From: a bacterium
GTDB lineage: Bacteria > Bacillota > Clostridia > Oscillospirales > Oscillospiraceae
Direction: 5' to 3'
NCBI GenBank assembly: GCA_004562395.1
Contig: SFQY01000008.1
Location: 23,334 to 87,333, forward strand
DNA length: 64,000 bases
The translations under genes and the position numbers were made by a program. Positions 1-6,773 of the stretch are shown here, one piece after another. The notes under the pieces were generated by a model that was not told where the DNA came from, ran no database searches, and worked only from the letters and a program-made list of their open reading frames with translations. Position 1 is the stretch's first letter; each line of letters opens with the position of its first letter.

Positions 1-1643
1 GCCGGCTCCATGTGGTTTCCTCCACCCAGATCGTGTTCCACTGCCGCCGGATCCTGTCCCGGGCCCTGGGGATTCCCAAAAGCCGGATCCGGGTGGAAAA
101 GCCCCGGATCGGCGGCGGCTTCGGGGCAAAGCAGACCGCCGTGTGCGAGGTCTACCCCGCCTTTGTCACCCTGAAAACGGGACGCCCCGCCGAGCTGATC
201 TTCAGCCGGGAGGAATCCCAGATCGCCGGTTCCCCCCGGCATGAGATGCAGATCCGGGTCAGGCTGGGAGCGGACAGGGACGGCACCATCCGGGCGCTGG
301 ACCTGTACACCCTGTCCAACACCGGTGCCTACGGCGAGCACGGCCCCACCACCGTGGGGCTGTCCGGCCACAAATCCATCCCTCTCTACACCGGGAATCT
401 GGAGGCCTTCCGCTTCGGCTACGACGTGGTCTACACCAACCATCAGGCCGCCGGAGCCTACCGGGGCTACGGTGCCACCCAGGGCATTTTCGCTCTGGAA
501 ACCACCGTCAACGAGCTGGCGGAAACCCTGGGCATGGACCCCACCGCCCTGCGGGACCGGAATATGGTCCGTCAGGGCATGGTGATGCCTGCCTACTACG
601 GGGAAACCGCCAACGCCTGCGCCCTGGACCGGTGCATGGAACACTGCCGCCGGATCTTCGGCTGGGAGGAGAAATACCCCGTCCGGGACATGGGCAACGG
701 CAAGGTCCGCTCTGCCGGTGTCGCCATGGCCATGCAGGGCTCCTGCATCTCCAATGTGGACGTAGGCTCCGCCACCGTGAAGCTCAGCGACGACGGCACC
801 TATAACCTGATCATCGGCGCGGCGGACATGGGTACGGGCTGCGACACCATTCTGGCCCAGATGGTGGCCGAGTGCATGGACTGCGATGTGGAGGATGTGG
901 CCGTATTCGGCGCGGATACCGACGCCTCTCCCTACGACTCCGGCTCCTACGCCTCCTCCACCACCTATATCACCGGCAAGGCCGTGGAAAAGGCCTGCGC
1001 CGAGCTGAAAAAGCGGATCTGCGGCATCGCCGCGGAGATGATGGGCTGCGACGCCGCGGAGGTGGTGTTTGAGCGGGGCCAGGTTCGCCGGGTCAGCACC
1101 GGCCAGACCGTAAGCCTCAGCGATATCTCCTACAAGGCTCAGGTCTTCAGCGACCGGACCGCCGAGGCCACCGCCACCCACACCTCCCCCGTGTCCCCGC
1201 CGCCCTATATGGTGGGCATGGTGGAGATCGAGCTGGACAAGCTGACGGGTCAGGTGACCATTCTGGACTACATGGCCGTGGTGGACTGCGGCATTCCCAT
1301 CAACCCGGCGCTGGCCCGGATCCAGACCGAGGGCGGCATCGTTCAGGGAATCGGGCATACCCTTCTGGAGAACGTCACCTACGACGGCAGGGGCAAGCCC
1401 ATGGAATCCTCCTTCCTGCAGTACAAGCTGCCCACCCGTCTGGACATGGGGCATCTGCGGGTGGAATTTGAACACAGCCATGAGCCCACCGGTCCCTTCG
1501 GCGCCAAGTCCATCGGCGAGATCGTCATCAATACCCCCGCCCCGGCCATCGCCCACGCCATCTACCGGGCCACCGGCATCTGGCACCGGGAGCTGCCCAT
1601 CACGCCGGAACAGATCGCCATGTCCATGGAGCAGCCGGAATAA
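1..1643 (+). CDS. Molybdenum hydroxylase large subunit, xanthine dehydrogenase family (5' partial)
   Basis: This is the molybdopterin-binding subunit of a xanthine dehydrogenase / aldehyde oxidase family enzyme. It would hydroxylate purines or another N-heterocycle in the cytoplasm. The frame is already open at the window edge, so the first GTG at 12 is not the start; about 547 codons are visible of a usual 700-800. Motifs seen are GGGFGAK, GAYRGYGATQ with the conserved Arg, YDSGSYASSTTYITGKA, and near the end KSIGE, the position of the catalytic Glu. It ends in TAA with no gene close behind. The xpt gene 335 bases on, on the other strand, fits a purine-salvage setting. The substrate cannot be read from the sequence; selenium-dependent purine hydroxylases also belong to this family. 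The family call is secure. Confidence 0.88.
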   Translation, partial: RLHVVSSTQIVFHCRRILSRALGIPKSRIRVEKPRIGGGFGAKQTAVCEVYPAFVTLKTGRPAELIFSREESQIAGSPRHEMQIRVRLGADRDGTIRALDLYTLSNTGAYGEHGPTTVGLSGHKSIPLYTGNLEAFRFGYDVVYTNHQAAGAYRGYGATQGIFALETTVNELAETLGMDPTALRDRNMVRQGMVMPAYYGETANACALDRCMEHCRRIFGWEEKYPVRDMGNGKVRSAGVAMAMQGSCISNVDVGSATVKLSDDGTYNLIIGAADMGTGCDTILAQMVAECMDCDVEDVAVFGADTDASPYDSGSYASSTTYITGKAVEKACAELKKRICGIAAEMMGCDAAEVVFERGQVRRVSTGQTVSLSDISYKAQVFSDRTAEATATHTSPVSPPPYMVGMVEIELDKLTGQVTILDYMAVVDCGIPINPALARIQTEGGIVQGIGHTLLENVTYDGRGKPMESSFLQYKLPTRLDMGHLRVEFEHSHEPTGPFGAKSIGEIVINTPAPAIAHAIYRATGIWHRELPITPEQIAMSMEQPE

Positions 1644-1744
1644 AAACGCTTTGCGGGCTGATGAAAAAGGGTGGTGGTATTCCCTCTCCGTCTCCCTCTC
1701 GGCGTGCCGGTTCTTCCGCTTTCATCCACAGGTCTGAAAAATAA

Positions 1745-1898
1745 TGCGCTTACCGGCTTTGCTCAGCAAACCGACAAATTGGAATTTGGAGAGATGTTTC
1801 GTAGGGCGGGGTCATGACCCCGCCGACCCGCTGCAAGTTTCCGATCGGTTGGTTGAACGGAAAATGGCTCGTTCATACCGTAGGGCGGGGGCTCGCCA
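1745..1898. repeat. Intergenic repeat core A, degenerate copy
   Basis: The left part (TTACCGGCTTTGCTCAGC) resembles the ends of the core-A copies at 6522 and 4356. It is followed by the palindromic arm GTAGGGCGGGGTCATGACC at about 1802 and a decayed second arm at about 1882. The spacer differs from the other copies. Together with the terminator at 1913 it fills the gap between the molybdenum hydroxylase gene and xpt. Confidence 0.7.
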
Positions 1899-1912
1899 CG
1901 AAAGACAAAAAC

Positions 1913-1946
1913 GGGGCTGTTCCGCTTTGCGCTGCGGAACAGCCCC
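1913..1946. terminator. Bidirectional terminator between the molybdenum hydroxylase gene and xpt
   Basis: A perfect 13-bp stem GGGGCTGTTCCGC / GCGGAACAGCCCC with an 8-base loop. On the plus strand it is followed by ATATTTTTTA; on the minus strand by GTTTTTGT. It sits 32 bases past the stop of xpt, so it can end xpt and also catch reads from the left. Confidence 0.85.
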
Positions 1947-1978
1947 ATATTTTTTACCTTTCCGGAATCAGGCCTCTT

Positions 1979-2560
1979 TTACTGTTCCCGGAAGGTGATG
2001 GTTCCTGTTTCGGGATCCATGGCGTCCACAATGGCCAGGGACTCCAGGTCATATCCCAGATTGCGGATCACGGTTCCGCCGATCTGGAAGCCCTTCTCGA
2101 TAACAATGCCCAGGCCCTCCACGGTGGCGCCCGCGGACTCGGAGATAGAGATCAGGCCCTGCAGGGCACAGCCGTTGGCCAGGAAATCATCGATGATCAG
2201 CACATGATCCTCCGGGCCGAGGAACTTCTTGGACACGATGACCTGGTTTTTGTTTTTGTGGGTGAAGGACTCCACCTCCGCCACATACATCTCGCCCTCG
2301 ATGTTGATGGACTTGGACTTTTTGGCAAAGACCATGGGAACGCCGAACTCCCTGGCCACGAAGCAGGCTATGCCGATACCCGAGGCCTCAATGGTCAGCA
2401 CCTTGGTCACCGGCTTGTCCGCGAAACGCCGCTTGAACTCAGCGCCGATCTGTTCCATCAGGCCGATGTCCATCTGGTGATTCAGAAAGCTGTCTACCTT
2501 CAGCACATTTCCGGGCTTCACGATCCCGTCTTTCAGGATTCTCTCTTCTAAAAAATTCAT
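1979..2560 (-). CDS. xpt: Xanthine phosphoribosyltransferase
   Basis: The product (193 aa) converts xanthine plus PRPP to XMP in purine salvage. It is full length for the Xpt family (about 190 aa). The PRPP-binding loop [13 protein letters not shown] lies near residue 130, the N-terminus MNFLEERI is typical, and the C-terminus lines up with Gram-positive Xpt. The ATG is preceded by AGGAGGT at good spacing. A minus-strand promoter lies at 2587-2615. No purine riboswitch is visible in the short leader, although many xpt genes of Firmicutes have one. It is transcribed alone: a terminator separates it from the regulator gene upstream. Confidence 0.95.
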   Translation of the reverse strand: MNFLEERILKDGIVKPGNVLKVDSFLNHQMDIGLMEQIGAEFKRRFADKPVTKVLTIEASGIGIACFVAREFGVPMVFAKKSKSINIEGEMYVAEVESFTHKNKNQVIVSKKFLGPEDHVLIIDDFLANGCALQGLISISESAGATVEGLGIVIEKGFQIGGTVIRNLGYDLESLAIVDAMDPETGTITFREQ

Positions 2561-2586
2561 GGGCGCACCTCCTACGCAATGGCTAC

Positions 2587-2615
2587 ACTATAGCATATCT
2601 GCCGCGGATTGTCAC
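2587..2615 (-). promoter_or_regulatory. Promoter of xpt
   Basis: Read on the minus strand: -35 GTGACA (2610-2615), 17-bp spacer, -10 TATAGT (2587-2592). It lies 27 bases before the xpt start codon, leaving a very short leader. Confidence 0.65.
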
Positions 2616-2647
2616 CTGCTTCCGGAAAAAAACTTTCCGCGGAATAA

Positions 2648-2680
2648 AAAAGCGGACTCCGTCCTTTGGAATCCGCTTTT
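2648..2680 (-). terminator. Terminator of the CsoR-type regulator gene
   Basis: The stem AAAAGCGGACTCC / GGAATCCGCTTTT has one mismatch. On the minus strand it is followed by TTTTTATTCC. It begins one base after the regulator's stop codon. Confidence 0.85.
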
Positions 2681-2681
2681 C

Positions 2682-3053
2682 TCACTTCATCAGCTTGTCA
2701 ATGGCCTGGCACAGGTCGTCGATGGCGGTCTCGTCCCCGGCGGCCACCGCGTCCACCATGCAGTGGCGCATATGGTCCTTCAGAATCACCTTGCCGGTGT
2801 TGTCCAGGGCGGAACGCACCGCCGCCAGCTGGATCAGGACCTCGGAGCAGTCGTACCCCTCCTCCACCATCCGCTTCACCTTCTCCAGATGGCCGATGGC
2901 CCGGGACAGGCGGTTGATAACGGCCTTCTGATTCTCATGGACGTGGCCATGGGAATGGGCGATGCCGTGGGCGTGGAGGTACGCGTGGTCATGCTCCACC
3001 CCGCAGGGATCCTCCAAATCCTCAGGATGCTGGTGATCGTGATATTCCGCCAT
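2682..3053 (-). CDS. CsoR/RcnR-family metal-sensing repressor with His-rich N-terminus
   Basis: A 123-aa member of the CsoR/RcnR/FrmR family (DUF156), DNA-binding repressors released by Cu, Ni/Co or another ligand. The C-terminal 85 residues carry the family fold, with the Cys in GYDCSEVL and the His and Cys in KDHMRHCM at the positions of the CsoR Cys-His-Cys site. The first 40 residues add about ten His (HDHQH, HDHAYLHAH, HSHGHVH), which is unusual and suggests Ni, Co or Zn buffering. The ATG at 3053 is chosen because AAGGAAGG lies before it at good spacing; the GTG at 3062 would be too close to that site. No metal exporter gene adjoins, so the target is unknown. Confidence 0.85.
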   Translation of the reverse strand: MAEYHDHQHPEDLEDPCGVEHDHAYLHAHGIAHSHGHVHENQKAVINRLSRAIGHLEKVKRMVEEGYDCSEVLIQLAAVRSALDNTGKVILKDHMRHCMVDAVAAGDETAIDDLCQAIDKLMK

Positions 3054-3118
3054 AGACGGCACCTTCCTTCTTCACCGGGCCCTGTCACACGGACAGCCCG
3101 GTTTCTTATTATTCATAA

Positions 3119-3460
3119 TGCTTATCGACCTGACTCAGCAGAATTGTAAATGATCGTTTAGCGGGCAAGGGTACGTCCACCCCCTGTCATTGCGAGGAGC
3201 GCAGCGACGTGGCAATCCGTTCTCTCTTTCGTGACAGGTACGAATTCGCAACGTTGCAAGGGGAACGGATTGCCACACCAGCGTGCGCGCTGGTTCGCAA
3301 TGACAGTGGTAGTCGGTACCCTGGCGGAACCATCGTACGTTCGTGCACTGCACCTGCGGTCGAGGGGCCCAAAGGATGTACGTCTACCACCCAAAGTGCG
3401 TAACGCATTTGCCGCGGGCCTTGCCCGCTAAACGATCATTTTGCTGCGTTAAGTCGATAA
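3119..3460. repeat. Composite element: terminal motif AAATGATCGTTTAGC around cores F and E, nested in an outer inverted repeat
   Basis: AAATGATCGTTTAGC (3148-3162) returns exactly inverted at 3427-3441, and the match runs further inward (GGGCAAGG / CCTTGCCC). Inside are core F, a long hairpin from 3184 to 3306 (TCATTGCGA...TCGCAATGA, and GTGGCAATCCGTTC / GAACGGATTGCCAC), and core E (about 3340-3426, GTCGAGGGGCCCA...GTAACGCATT), which recurs at 42783. Outside lies a second inverted pair, TTATCGACCTGACTCAGCA (3122) and TGCTGCGTTAAGTCGATAA (3442), like the end of the core-A copy at 6522. This suggests one element inserted into another. No protein is encoded. Confidence 0.8.
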
Positions 3461-3534
3461 CTTTTTTTCATTATACCCCAGGCAGCGGCGGTTCGCAAGC
3501 CCCGGCGGGGGATATTTCCAAAGAAATAAATGTT

Positions 3535-3563
3535 TTGACAGGAACCTTTTCCGGAGCTATAAT
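3535..3563 (+). promoter_or_regulatory. Consensus sigma-A promoter
   Basis: TTGACA (3535-3540), 17-bp spacer, TATAAT (3558-3563): both hexamers match the consensus exactly. It drives the Cys-rich small gene at 3596 and probably cooT behind it. The leader is about 25 bases. Confidence 0.9.
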
Positions 3564-3595
3564 ATAAGGCAATGAACAGCAAAGGAGGGATCGTC

Positions 3596-3862
3596 ATGCA
3601 CCATGAGCAATCCGCCTGCAGCGGCGACTGCGGCGGCTGCCAGAGCAAATGTGAACACACCCCCATGGAGGAGCTCACCGCCCTGATGAAATACATTACC
3701 GGCCCCAACGCCGCCTATATCCGGCAGCTGGCCGGTCTGGCCGCGGAGCTGGAAAAAGCCGGTGACCACACCGCCTACGCCCAAGTCATGGCCGCCGTTT
3801 CCGATTTTGAAAAGGGCAGCCTGCGGCTGAGCGTAGTTCTCGCCAGTCTGGAACACCAATAA
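3596..3862 (+). CDS. Small Cys-rich protein next to cooT, function unknown
   Basis: An 88-aa soluble protein. Residues 1-22 hold a Cys/His cluster (HH, then CSGDCGGCQSKCEH) fit to bind a metal. The rest is helical and ends in an amphipathic stretch (FEKGSLRLSVVLASLE). I recall similar small His/Cys-rich proteins beside CooT-like genes in Clostridia, but I cannot confirm that here and know of no proven function. The start at 3596 is chosen because AAAGGAGGG lies 6 bases before it; the ATG at 3572 lies upstream of that site. The exact-consensus promoter implies strong expression. Metal handling together with CooT is inference from context and the Cys cluster. Confidence 0.75.
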   Translation: MHHEQSACSGDCGGCQSKCEHTPMEELTALMKYITGPNAAYIRQLAGLAAELEKAGDHTAYAQVMAAVSDFEKGSLRLSVVLASLEHQ

Positions 3863-4106
3863 GGAGGAATAAGTTTATTGGCATAAGCATGCCGATAAAT
3901 ATGTATGTGGCAATTTGTCATGGCAGCAGCCCTTGGCTCCCTCTGTGAGGGAGCTGGCAAAAATCTATGATTTTTGACTGAGGGAGTGTCCGAAAGGCTA
4001 ACCATCCGGGGACACCCCCTCCGTCAGCCCCTTCGGGCTGCCACCTCCCCCAGCGGGGGGAGGCAAGGACTTGTGTTTATGAAAACCGATATTCTGAAGG
4101 AGGAAT
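3861..4106. repeat. Intergenic repeat core C, copy 1, flanked by a 10-bp direct repeat
   Basis: AAGGAGGAAT occurs at 3861-3870 and again at 4097-4106 around this block. The inside holds hairpins (CTCCCTCTGTGAGGGAG; AAAAATC/GATTTTT; CAGCCCCTTCGGGCTG; CTCCCCCAGCGGGGGGAG) and matches 11941-12140 in inverted orientation. The right end reads CATAAACACAAG before ATATCGGTTTTC when inverted, sharing the core-A end motif. The direct repeat may be a target-site duplication, or simply two ribosome binding sites. Confidence 0.7.
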
Positions 4107-4110
4107 TATT

Positions 4111-4308
4111 ATGTGTCTTTCTACCGTTTATAAGAACAGCCTGAAGCCCGAGGCCATCCTCATGAAGAACGTGATGCGCATCGAGTGCAAGGACGACATG
4201 GTCATCCTCACCGACCTGATGGAGCGTCAGGTGGCCATTGAGGGCACACTGGAGATGGCCAACCTGGTGGACGGCGTTGCCGTCGTCCGGGAAGCCGTGA
4301 CCCAATAA
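4111..4308 (+). CDS. cooT: CooT-like nickel-binding protein
   Basis: A 65-aa protein of the CooT family, small dimeric proteins that bind nickel through the Cys at position 2 and are linked to CO dehydrogenase maturation. The start MCLSTVYK supplies Cys2. The rest is a short beta-rich body with MIRIECKDDMVILTDL-like strands, and the length is usual for the family. AAGGAGGAAT lies 4 bases before the ATG. It follows the Cys-rich gene at 3596 but is separated from it by a core-C repeat. The nickel enzyme acetyl-CoA synthase (acsB) is encoded in this window at 59791, so a nickel-supply role fits. The exact client enzyme is not shown by the sequence. Confidence 0.8.
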   Translation: MCLSTVYKNSLKPEAILMKNVMRIECKDDMVILTDLMERQVAIEGTLEMANLVDGVAVVREAVTQ

Positions 4309-4355
4309 CCCACCGCCCGGACAGCGCAGGCTGCCCGGGCAGCTTGCGCTATTTG

Positions 4356-4566
4356 CATATCGGCTTTCATCAGCAAAGCGATCCATTGGGATTTGTGGGG
4401 GTGTTCCGTAGGGCGGGGTCATGACCCCGCCGAAACGTAACGTTTTCCTGGCGATTCCGTTGAATGATCCCCAGTCAAAAACCGGAACCTGGTCGGCGTG
4501 GTCATGACCACGCCCTACGCCCCCGTCAAACACCAATTTATCAGGCGGCTGAGGAAAACTGATATG
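4356..4566. repeat. Intergenic repeat core A, full copy (211 bp)
   Basis: The ends are CATATCGGCTTTCATCAGC on the left and the inverse of CATATCAGTTTTCCTCAGCC on the right. Inside are two palindromic arms, GTAGGGCGGGGTCATGACC at about 4410 and its relative GGCGTGGTCATGACCACGCC at about 4495, separated by a conserved 55-bp spacer (CGAAACGTAACG ... GGAACCTGGTCGG). The whole element can fold into a cruciform. It ends 9 bases before the Fur-family box of the regulator gene. Confidence 0.85.
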
Positions 4567-4575
4567 TACATTGCA

Positions 4576-4600
4576 CAAAATGCAAATTATTCGCATTTTG
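4576..4600. promoter_or_regulatory. Fur-family (PerR-type) operator upstream of the regulator
   Basis: A 25-bp dyad, CAAAATGC and GCATTTTG around AAATTATTC, with a single mismatched pair off centre. The core TGCnAATnATTnGCA has the 7-1-7 form of Fur, Zur and PerR boxes. It lies just before the -35 of the regulator gene, consistent with autoregulation. A similar core stands before the rubredoxin gene at 22085. Confidence 0.65.
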
Positions 4601-4603
4601 TTC

Positions 4604-4632
4604 TTGACAAGCCCGGGGATATTTGATATACT
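4604..4632 (+). promoter_or_regulatory. Promoter of the PerR-type regulator and rubrerythrin
   Basis: TTGACA (4604-4609), 17-bp spacer, TATACT (4627-4632). A second AT-rich stretch with AAATAAGAATCACTCGCAAATAA follows at about 4640 and might hold a further half-matching box. Confidence 0.85.
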
Positions 4633-4680
4633 CTGGTTGTAAATAAGAATCACTCGCAAATAAACAAACAGGAGAAGATT

Positions 4681-5073
4681 ATGGAAGCTGCCGCCAAGCA
4701 ATTCAAGAAGCGCAACGCCATTCTCGCCTGTCTGCGGCAGACCCGGCTGCATCCCTCCGCCGAGATGGTGTATGAGATGCTGCGCCCGGACTTTCCGGAC
4801 ATTTCCCTGGCCACGGTATACCGCAACCTCTCCCGGTTCAAGAGTGAGGGGCTGATTCAGAGCCTGGGCACGGTGAACGGCATTGAGCGCTTCGACGCCG
4901 ATACCCATCCTCACGTCCACTTCATCTGCACCGGCTGCGGCCGGGTGATGGATCTTCCTCAGCTGGAGCCCCCCCTTTCCCTGGGCCAGGAGGCCGAAGC
5001 CAGCACCGGCTGCCATGTGGAGAGCTGCCAGCTCACCTTCAGCGGTCTGTGCGGCCACTGTCAGACCCAATAA
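4681..5073 (+). CDS. perR: Fur-family transcriptional regulator, PerR-like
   Basis: A 130-aa repressor of the Fur superfamily. The N-terminal winged helix holds LHPSAEMVYEMLR and ISLATVYRNLSRF. The dimer domain holds ERFDADTHPHVHF, matching the Asp and His ligands of the PerR sensing site, plus CTGCG and CGHC, the structural zinc Cys pairs. PerR proteins sense peroxide by iron-catalysed His oxidation. The next gene is rubrerythrin, 63 bases on and without a clear terminator between; a GGCGGG/CCCGCC hairpin at 5085-5100 lacks a T tract. The ATG has GGAGAAG before it. PerR rather than Fur or Zur is inferred from the neighbour and the sensing motif. Confidence 0.85.
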   Translation: MEAAAKQFKKRNAILACLRQTRLHPSAEMVYEMLRPDFPDISLATVYRNLSRFKSEGLIQSLGTVNGIERFDADTHPHVHFICTGCGRVMDLPQLEPPLSLGQEAEASTGCHVESCQLTFSGLCGHCQTQ

Positions 5074-5136
5074 CCCCGTTTACCCGGCGGGATCTCCCGC
5101 CAAGCAATATCAAATTTATTTTTGGAGGAATCATTT

Positions 5137-5727
5137 ATGAAGAAGTTTGTCTGCCCCGTCTGTGGTTACGTCTACGAAGGTGAAAGCATTCCCGAAGGCT
5201 TCAAGTGCCCCGTCTGCAAGGTCGACGGCTCCAAGTTCAAGGTCATGGAAGAGGGCAAGCTGGCCGCTGAGCATGAGTACGGCATCTACGCCAAGACCGT
5301 GAAGAACAACCCCGACATCTCCGAAGAGGACAAGAAGTTCATCTTTGAGCAGCTGATGGCCAACTTCAACGGCGAGTGCAGCGAGGTTGGTATGTACCTG
5401 TGCATGGCCCGGATCGCCCATCGTGAGGGCTACCCCGAGATCGGCCTGTACTGGGAGAAGGCCGCCTACGAAGAGGCCGAGCACGCCGCCAAGTTCGCCG
5501 AGCTGCTGGGTGAGGATCTGGAGCCCAACATGAAGGCCACCACCAAGGACAACCTGGCCTGGCGTGTTGACTGCGAGTTCGGCGCCACCGCCGGCAAGTT
5601 CGATCTGGCCAAGTGCGCCAAGAAGAACGGCCTGGACGCCATCCACGACACCGTCCATGAGATGGCTCGTGACGAGGCTCGTCACGGCAAGGCTCTGAAG
5701 GGCCTGCTGGAGCGGTATTTTAAGTAA
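5137..5727 (+). CDS. Reverse rubrerythrin (rubredoxin domain first)
   Basis: A 196-aa cytoplasmic peroxide reductase that uses a diiron centre and a rubredoxin iron. Residues 1-40 form a rubredoxin domain ([10 protein letters not shown] and CPVCK). Residues 60-196 form the ferritin-like four-helix domain, with the Glu/His ligands in [28 protein letters not shown] and [10 protein letters not shown]. The domain order is the reverse of classical rubrerythrin, as in clostridial reverse rubrerythrins. The ATG at 5137 follows GGAGGAATCATTT; an upstream TTG at 5122 lies before that site and is rejected. It lies downstream of perR in the same transcript. Its last 18 codons are repeated at 6126-6179. 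Confidence 0.93.
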   Translation: MKKFVCPVCGYVYEGESIPEGFKCPVCKVDGSKFKVMEEGKLAAEHEYGIYAKTVKNNPDISEEDKKFIFEQLMANFNGECSEVGMYLCMARIAHREGYPEIGLYWEKAAYEEAEHAAKFAELLGEDLEPNMKATTKDNLAWRVDCEFGATAGKFDLAKCAKKNGLDAIHDTVHEMARDEARHGKALKGLLERYFK

Positions 5728-5739
5728 TCCAGCACACCT

Positions 5740-5769
5740 AAAGGGGGCAAGCGATTGCCCCCTTTTTCT
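5740..5769 (+). terminator. Terminator after rubrerythrin
   Basis: A perfect 11-bp stem AAAGGGGGCAA / TTGCCCCCTTT with a 4-base loop GCGA, followed by TTTC. Confidence 0.92.
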
Positions 5770-5799
5770 CCATTCTTGTAAATATTGGGAGAACCTACC

Positions 5800-6150
5800 G
5801 TGAGATATGTTAAGATAACAAGAAAGAAAAGCTTCTTTGGCGCATTGATACCTTATTTCATCTTCGTTGGTTATCCTAAAACAGAGATTGACCCACTCAA
5901 CCCAGACGATATTTGGGATTTTCCAGATACAAGTGATGTAAAAATCACCAATGGACAGACAATTTCTATTTCCATTCAGGATAAAAAATGCAGTATCCTT
6001 GTTTGGGCAAACACATCCACCGGAGCCGCAAGCAGCCCAGCATATTTCATTGACGAAGGAACAATCGACATTGAGCTGGAGTTAGTCACGCAGTATAGCT
6101 GGATTCATGGCAGTCAGTATGTTTTGAGGCCCGTCACGGCAAGGTTCTGA
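5800..6150 (+). CDS. Low-GC orphan small protein, inserted between rubrerythrin and a rubrerythrin tail
   Basis: A 116-aa protein of unknown function. Its base composition is much more AT-rich than its neighbours, suggesting recent transfer. The predicted protein is basic at the start (RYVKITRKKSFFGALIPYFI), then alternates hydrophobic strands (KITNGQTISISI, KKCSILVWANTST), as in small beta-sandwich proteins with an N-terminal RKKSFFGAL motif. The GTG at 5800 follows GGGAG at 8 bases; a TTG at 5785 lies before that site. Its last 8 codons lie in foreign sequence: they are an out-of-frame read of a rubrerythrin tail, so the native C-terminus is probably lost. No promoter is obvious, and it may be silent. 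Confidence 0.55.
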   Translation: MRYVKITRKKSFFGALIPYFIFVGYPKTEIDPLNPDDIWDFPDTSDVKITNGQTISISIQDKKCSILVWANTSTGAASSPAYFIDEGTIDIELELVTQYSWIHGSQYVLRPVTARF

Positions 6151-6179
6151 AGGGTCTGCTGGAGCGGTACTTTAAGTAA
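6126..6179 (+). pseudogene. 3' remnant of a second rubrerythrin gene
   Basis: The last 18 codons plus stop match 5674-5727 with 4 changes: three synonymous (GCT/GCC, GGC/GGT, TAT/TAC) and one Ala-to-Val. This pattern suggests a paralogue that was under selection before it lost its upstream part. The reading frame is not the one used by the orphan gene. It keeps its own terminator at 6199. Confidence 0.8.
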
Positions 6180-6198
6180 GAAATATCGCCCCTGTATG

Positions 6199-6233
6199 GG
6201 AGGCTGGAGCAACTGCTTCGGCCTCCTTTTTTT
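6199..6233 (+). terminator. Terminator of the lost rubrerythrin copy
   Basis: A stem GGAGGC...GCCTCC with an inner GGAGC/GCTTC pairing, followed by seven T. It follows the remnant stop codon by 19 bases, as expected for an old gene end. Confidence 0.85.
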
Positions 6234-6317
6234 GTTCTTTCCCGTCAATGTGGCAGACCCTGATTTTCCTGTTATTGCCGGGGCGTAACGATTCAGTTGT
6301 GGTAGAGAGTTTCACGT

Positions 6318-6500
6318 AAATGATCGTTTAGCGGCCCAACGGCCCCCTCTGACGAGGGGGCTGTCAGCGAAGCTGACTGGGGGAGAGAAAGCCTGAAAGC
6401 TTTCGCATTTCTGGTAATTTCGGGTACGACGGAATCGTTCCGCAGGAGCACAGCGCCCCCTCATTTCCGCTTTCGCGGAAATGAGGGGGTCGCATTGGCT
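6318..6500. repeat. Intergenic repeat core D, copy with altered right half
   Basis: It opens with the terminal motif AAATGATCGTTTAGC (6318-6332), followed by GGCCCAACGGCCCCCTCTG and an 85-bp block almost identical to 42577-42660. The right half differs and holds a perfect 15-bp hairpin, CCCCCTCATTTCCGC / GCGGAAATGAGGGGG (6456-6489). No right terminal motif is found. Confidence 0.75.
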
Positions 6501-6521
6501 GTTCAGGTATTTCTGAAAATG

Positions 6522-6735
6522 TGCTTATCGACTTTGCTCAGCATGGCGGTCGATTGGAATTTGTTGGAATGTTCCGTAGGGCTTATGTCATGACCCCGCC
6601 GAAACGTAACTTTTTTCTGGCGATTCCGTTGAATGCTCCCCGGTCAAAAACCGGAACCTGGTCGGCGGGGTCATGACCCCGCCCTACGCCCCCGCCAAAC
6701 ACCCATTTATCAGCCAACTGAGAAAAACCGATATG
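6522..6735. repeat. Intergenic repeat core A, full copy (214 bp)
   Basis: The left end GCTTATCGACTTTGCTCAGC and right end AAAAACCGATATG bracket two arms (6578, partly decayed; 6664, GGTCGGCGGGGTCATGACCC) with the same 55-bp spacer as at 4356. It abuts the lipoprotein terminator on its right. Confidence 0.85.
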
Positions 6736-6743
6736 CCCAACCG

Positions 6744-6770
6744 AAAGCCCGGCACTTCATAACCGGGCGC
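6744..6770 (-). terminator. Terminator of the lipoprotein gene
   Basis: GCCCGG / CCGGGC arms (6747-6752, 6763-6768) lie directly after the stop codon at 6774. The T tract on the minus strand (TTTCGGTT) is weak. Confidence 0.5.
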
Positions 6771-6773
6771 TTT

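Noticed and set aside
2561..2681. Purine riboswitch before xpt
   Set aside because: The leader from the likely promoter is under 30 bases, and the conserved loop sequences of the purine aptamer are not found on either strand.
3135..3431. Several overlapping short frames of 64-78 codons on both strands
   Set aside because: They are produced by the inverted repeats of the composite element; mirror-image peptides on both strands and no ribosome sites.
5085..5100. GGCGGG/CCCGCC hairpin between perR and rubrerythrin as a terminator
   Set aside because: The stem is only 6 bp and no T run follows; more likely the two genes share a transcript.
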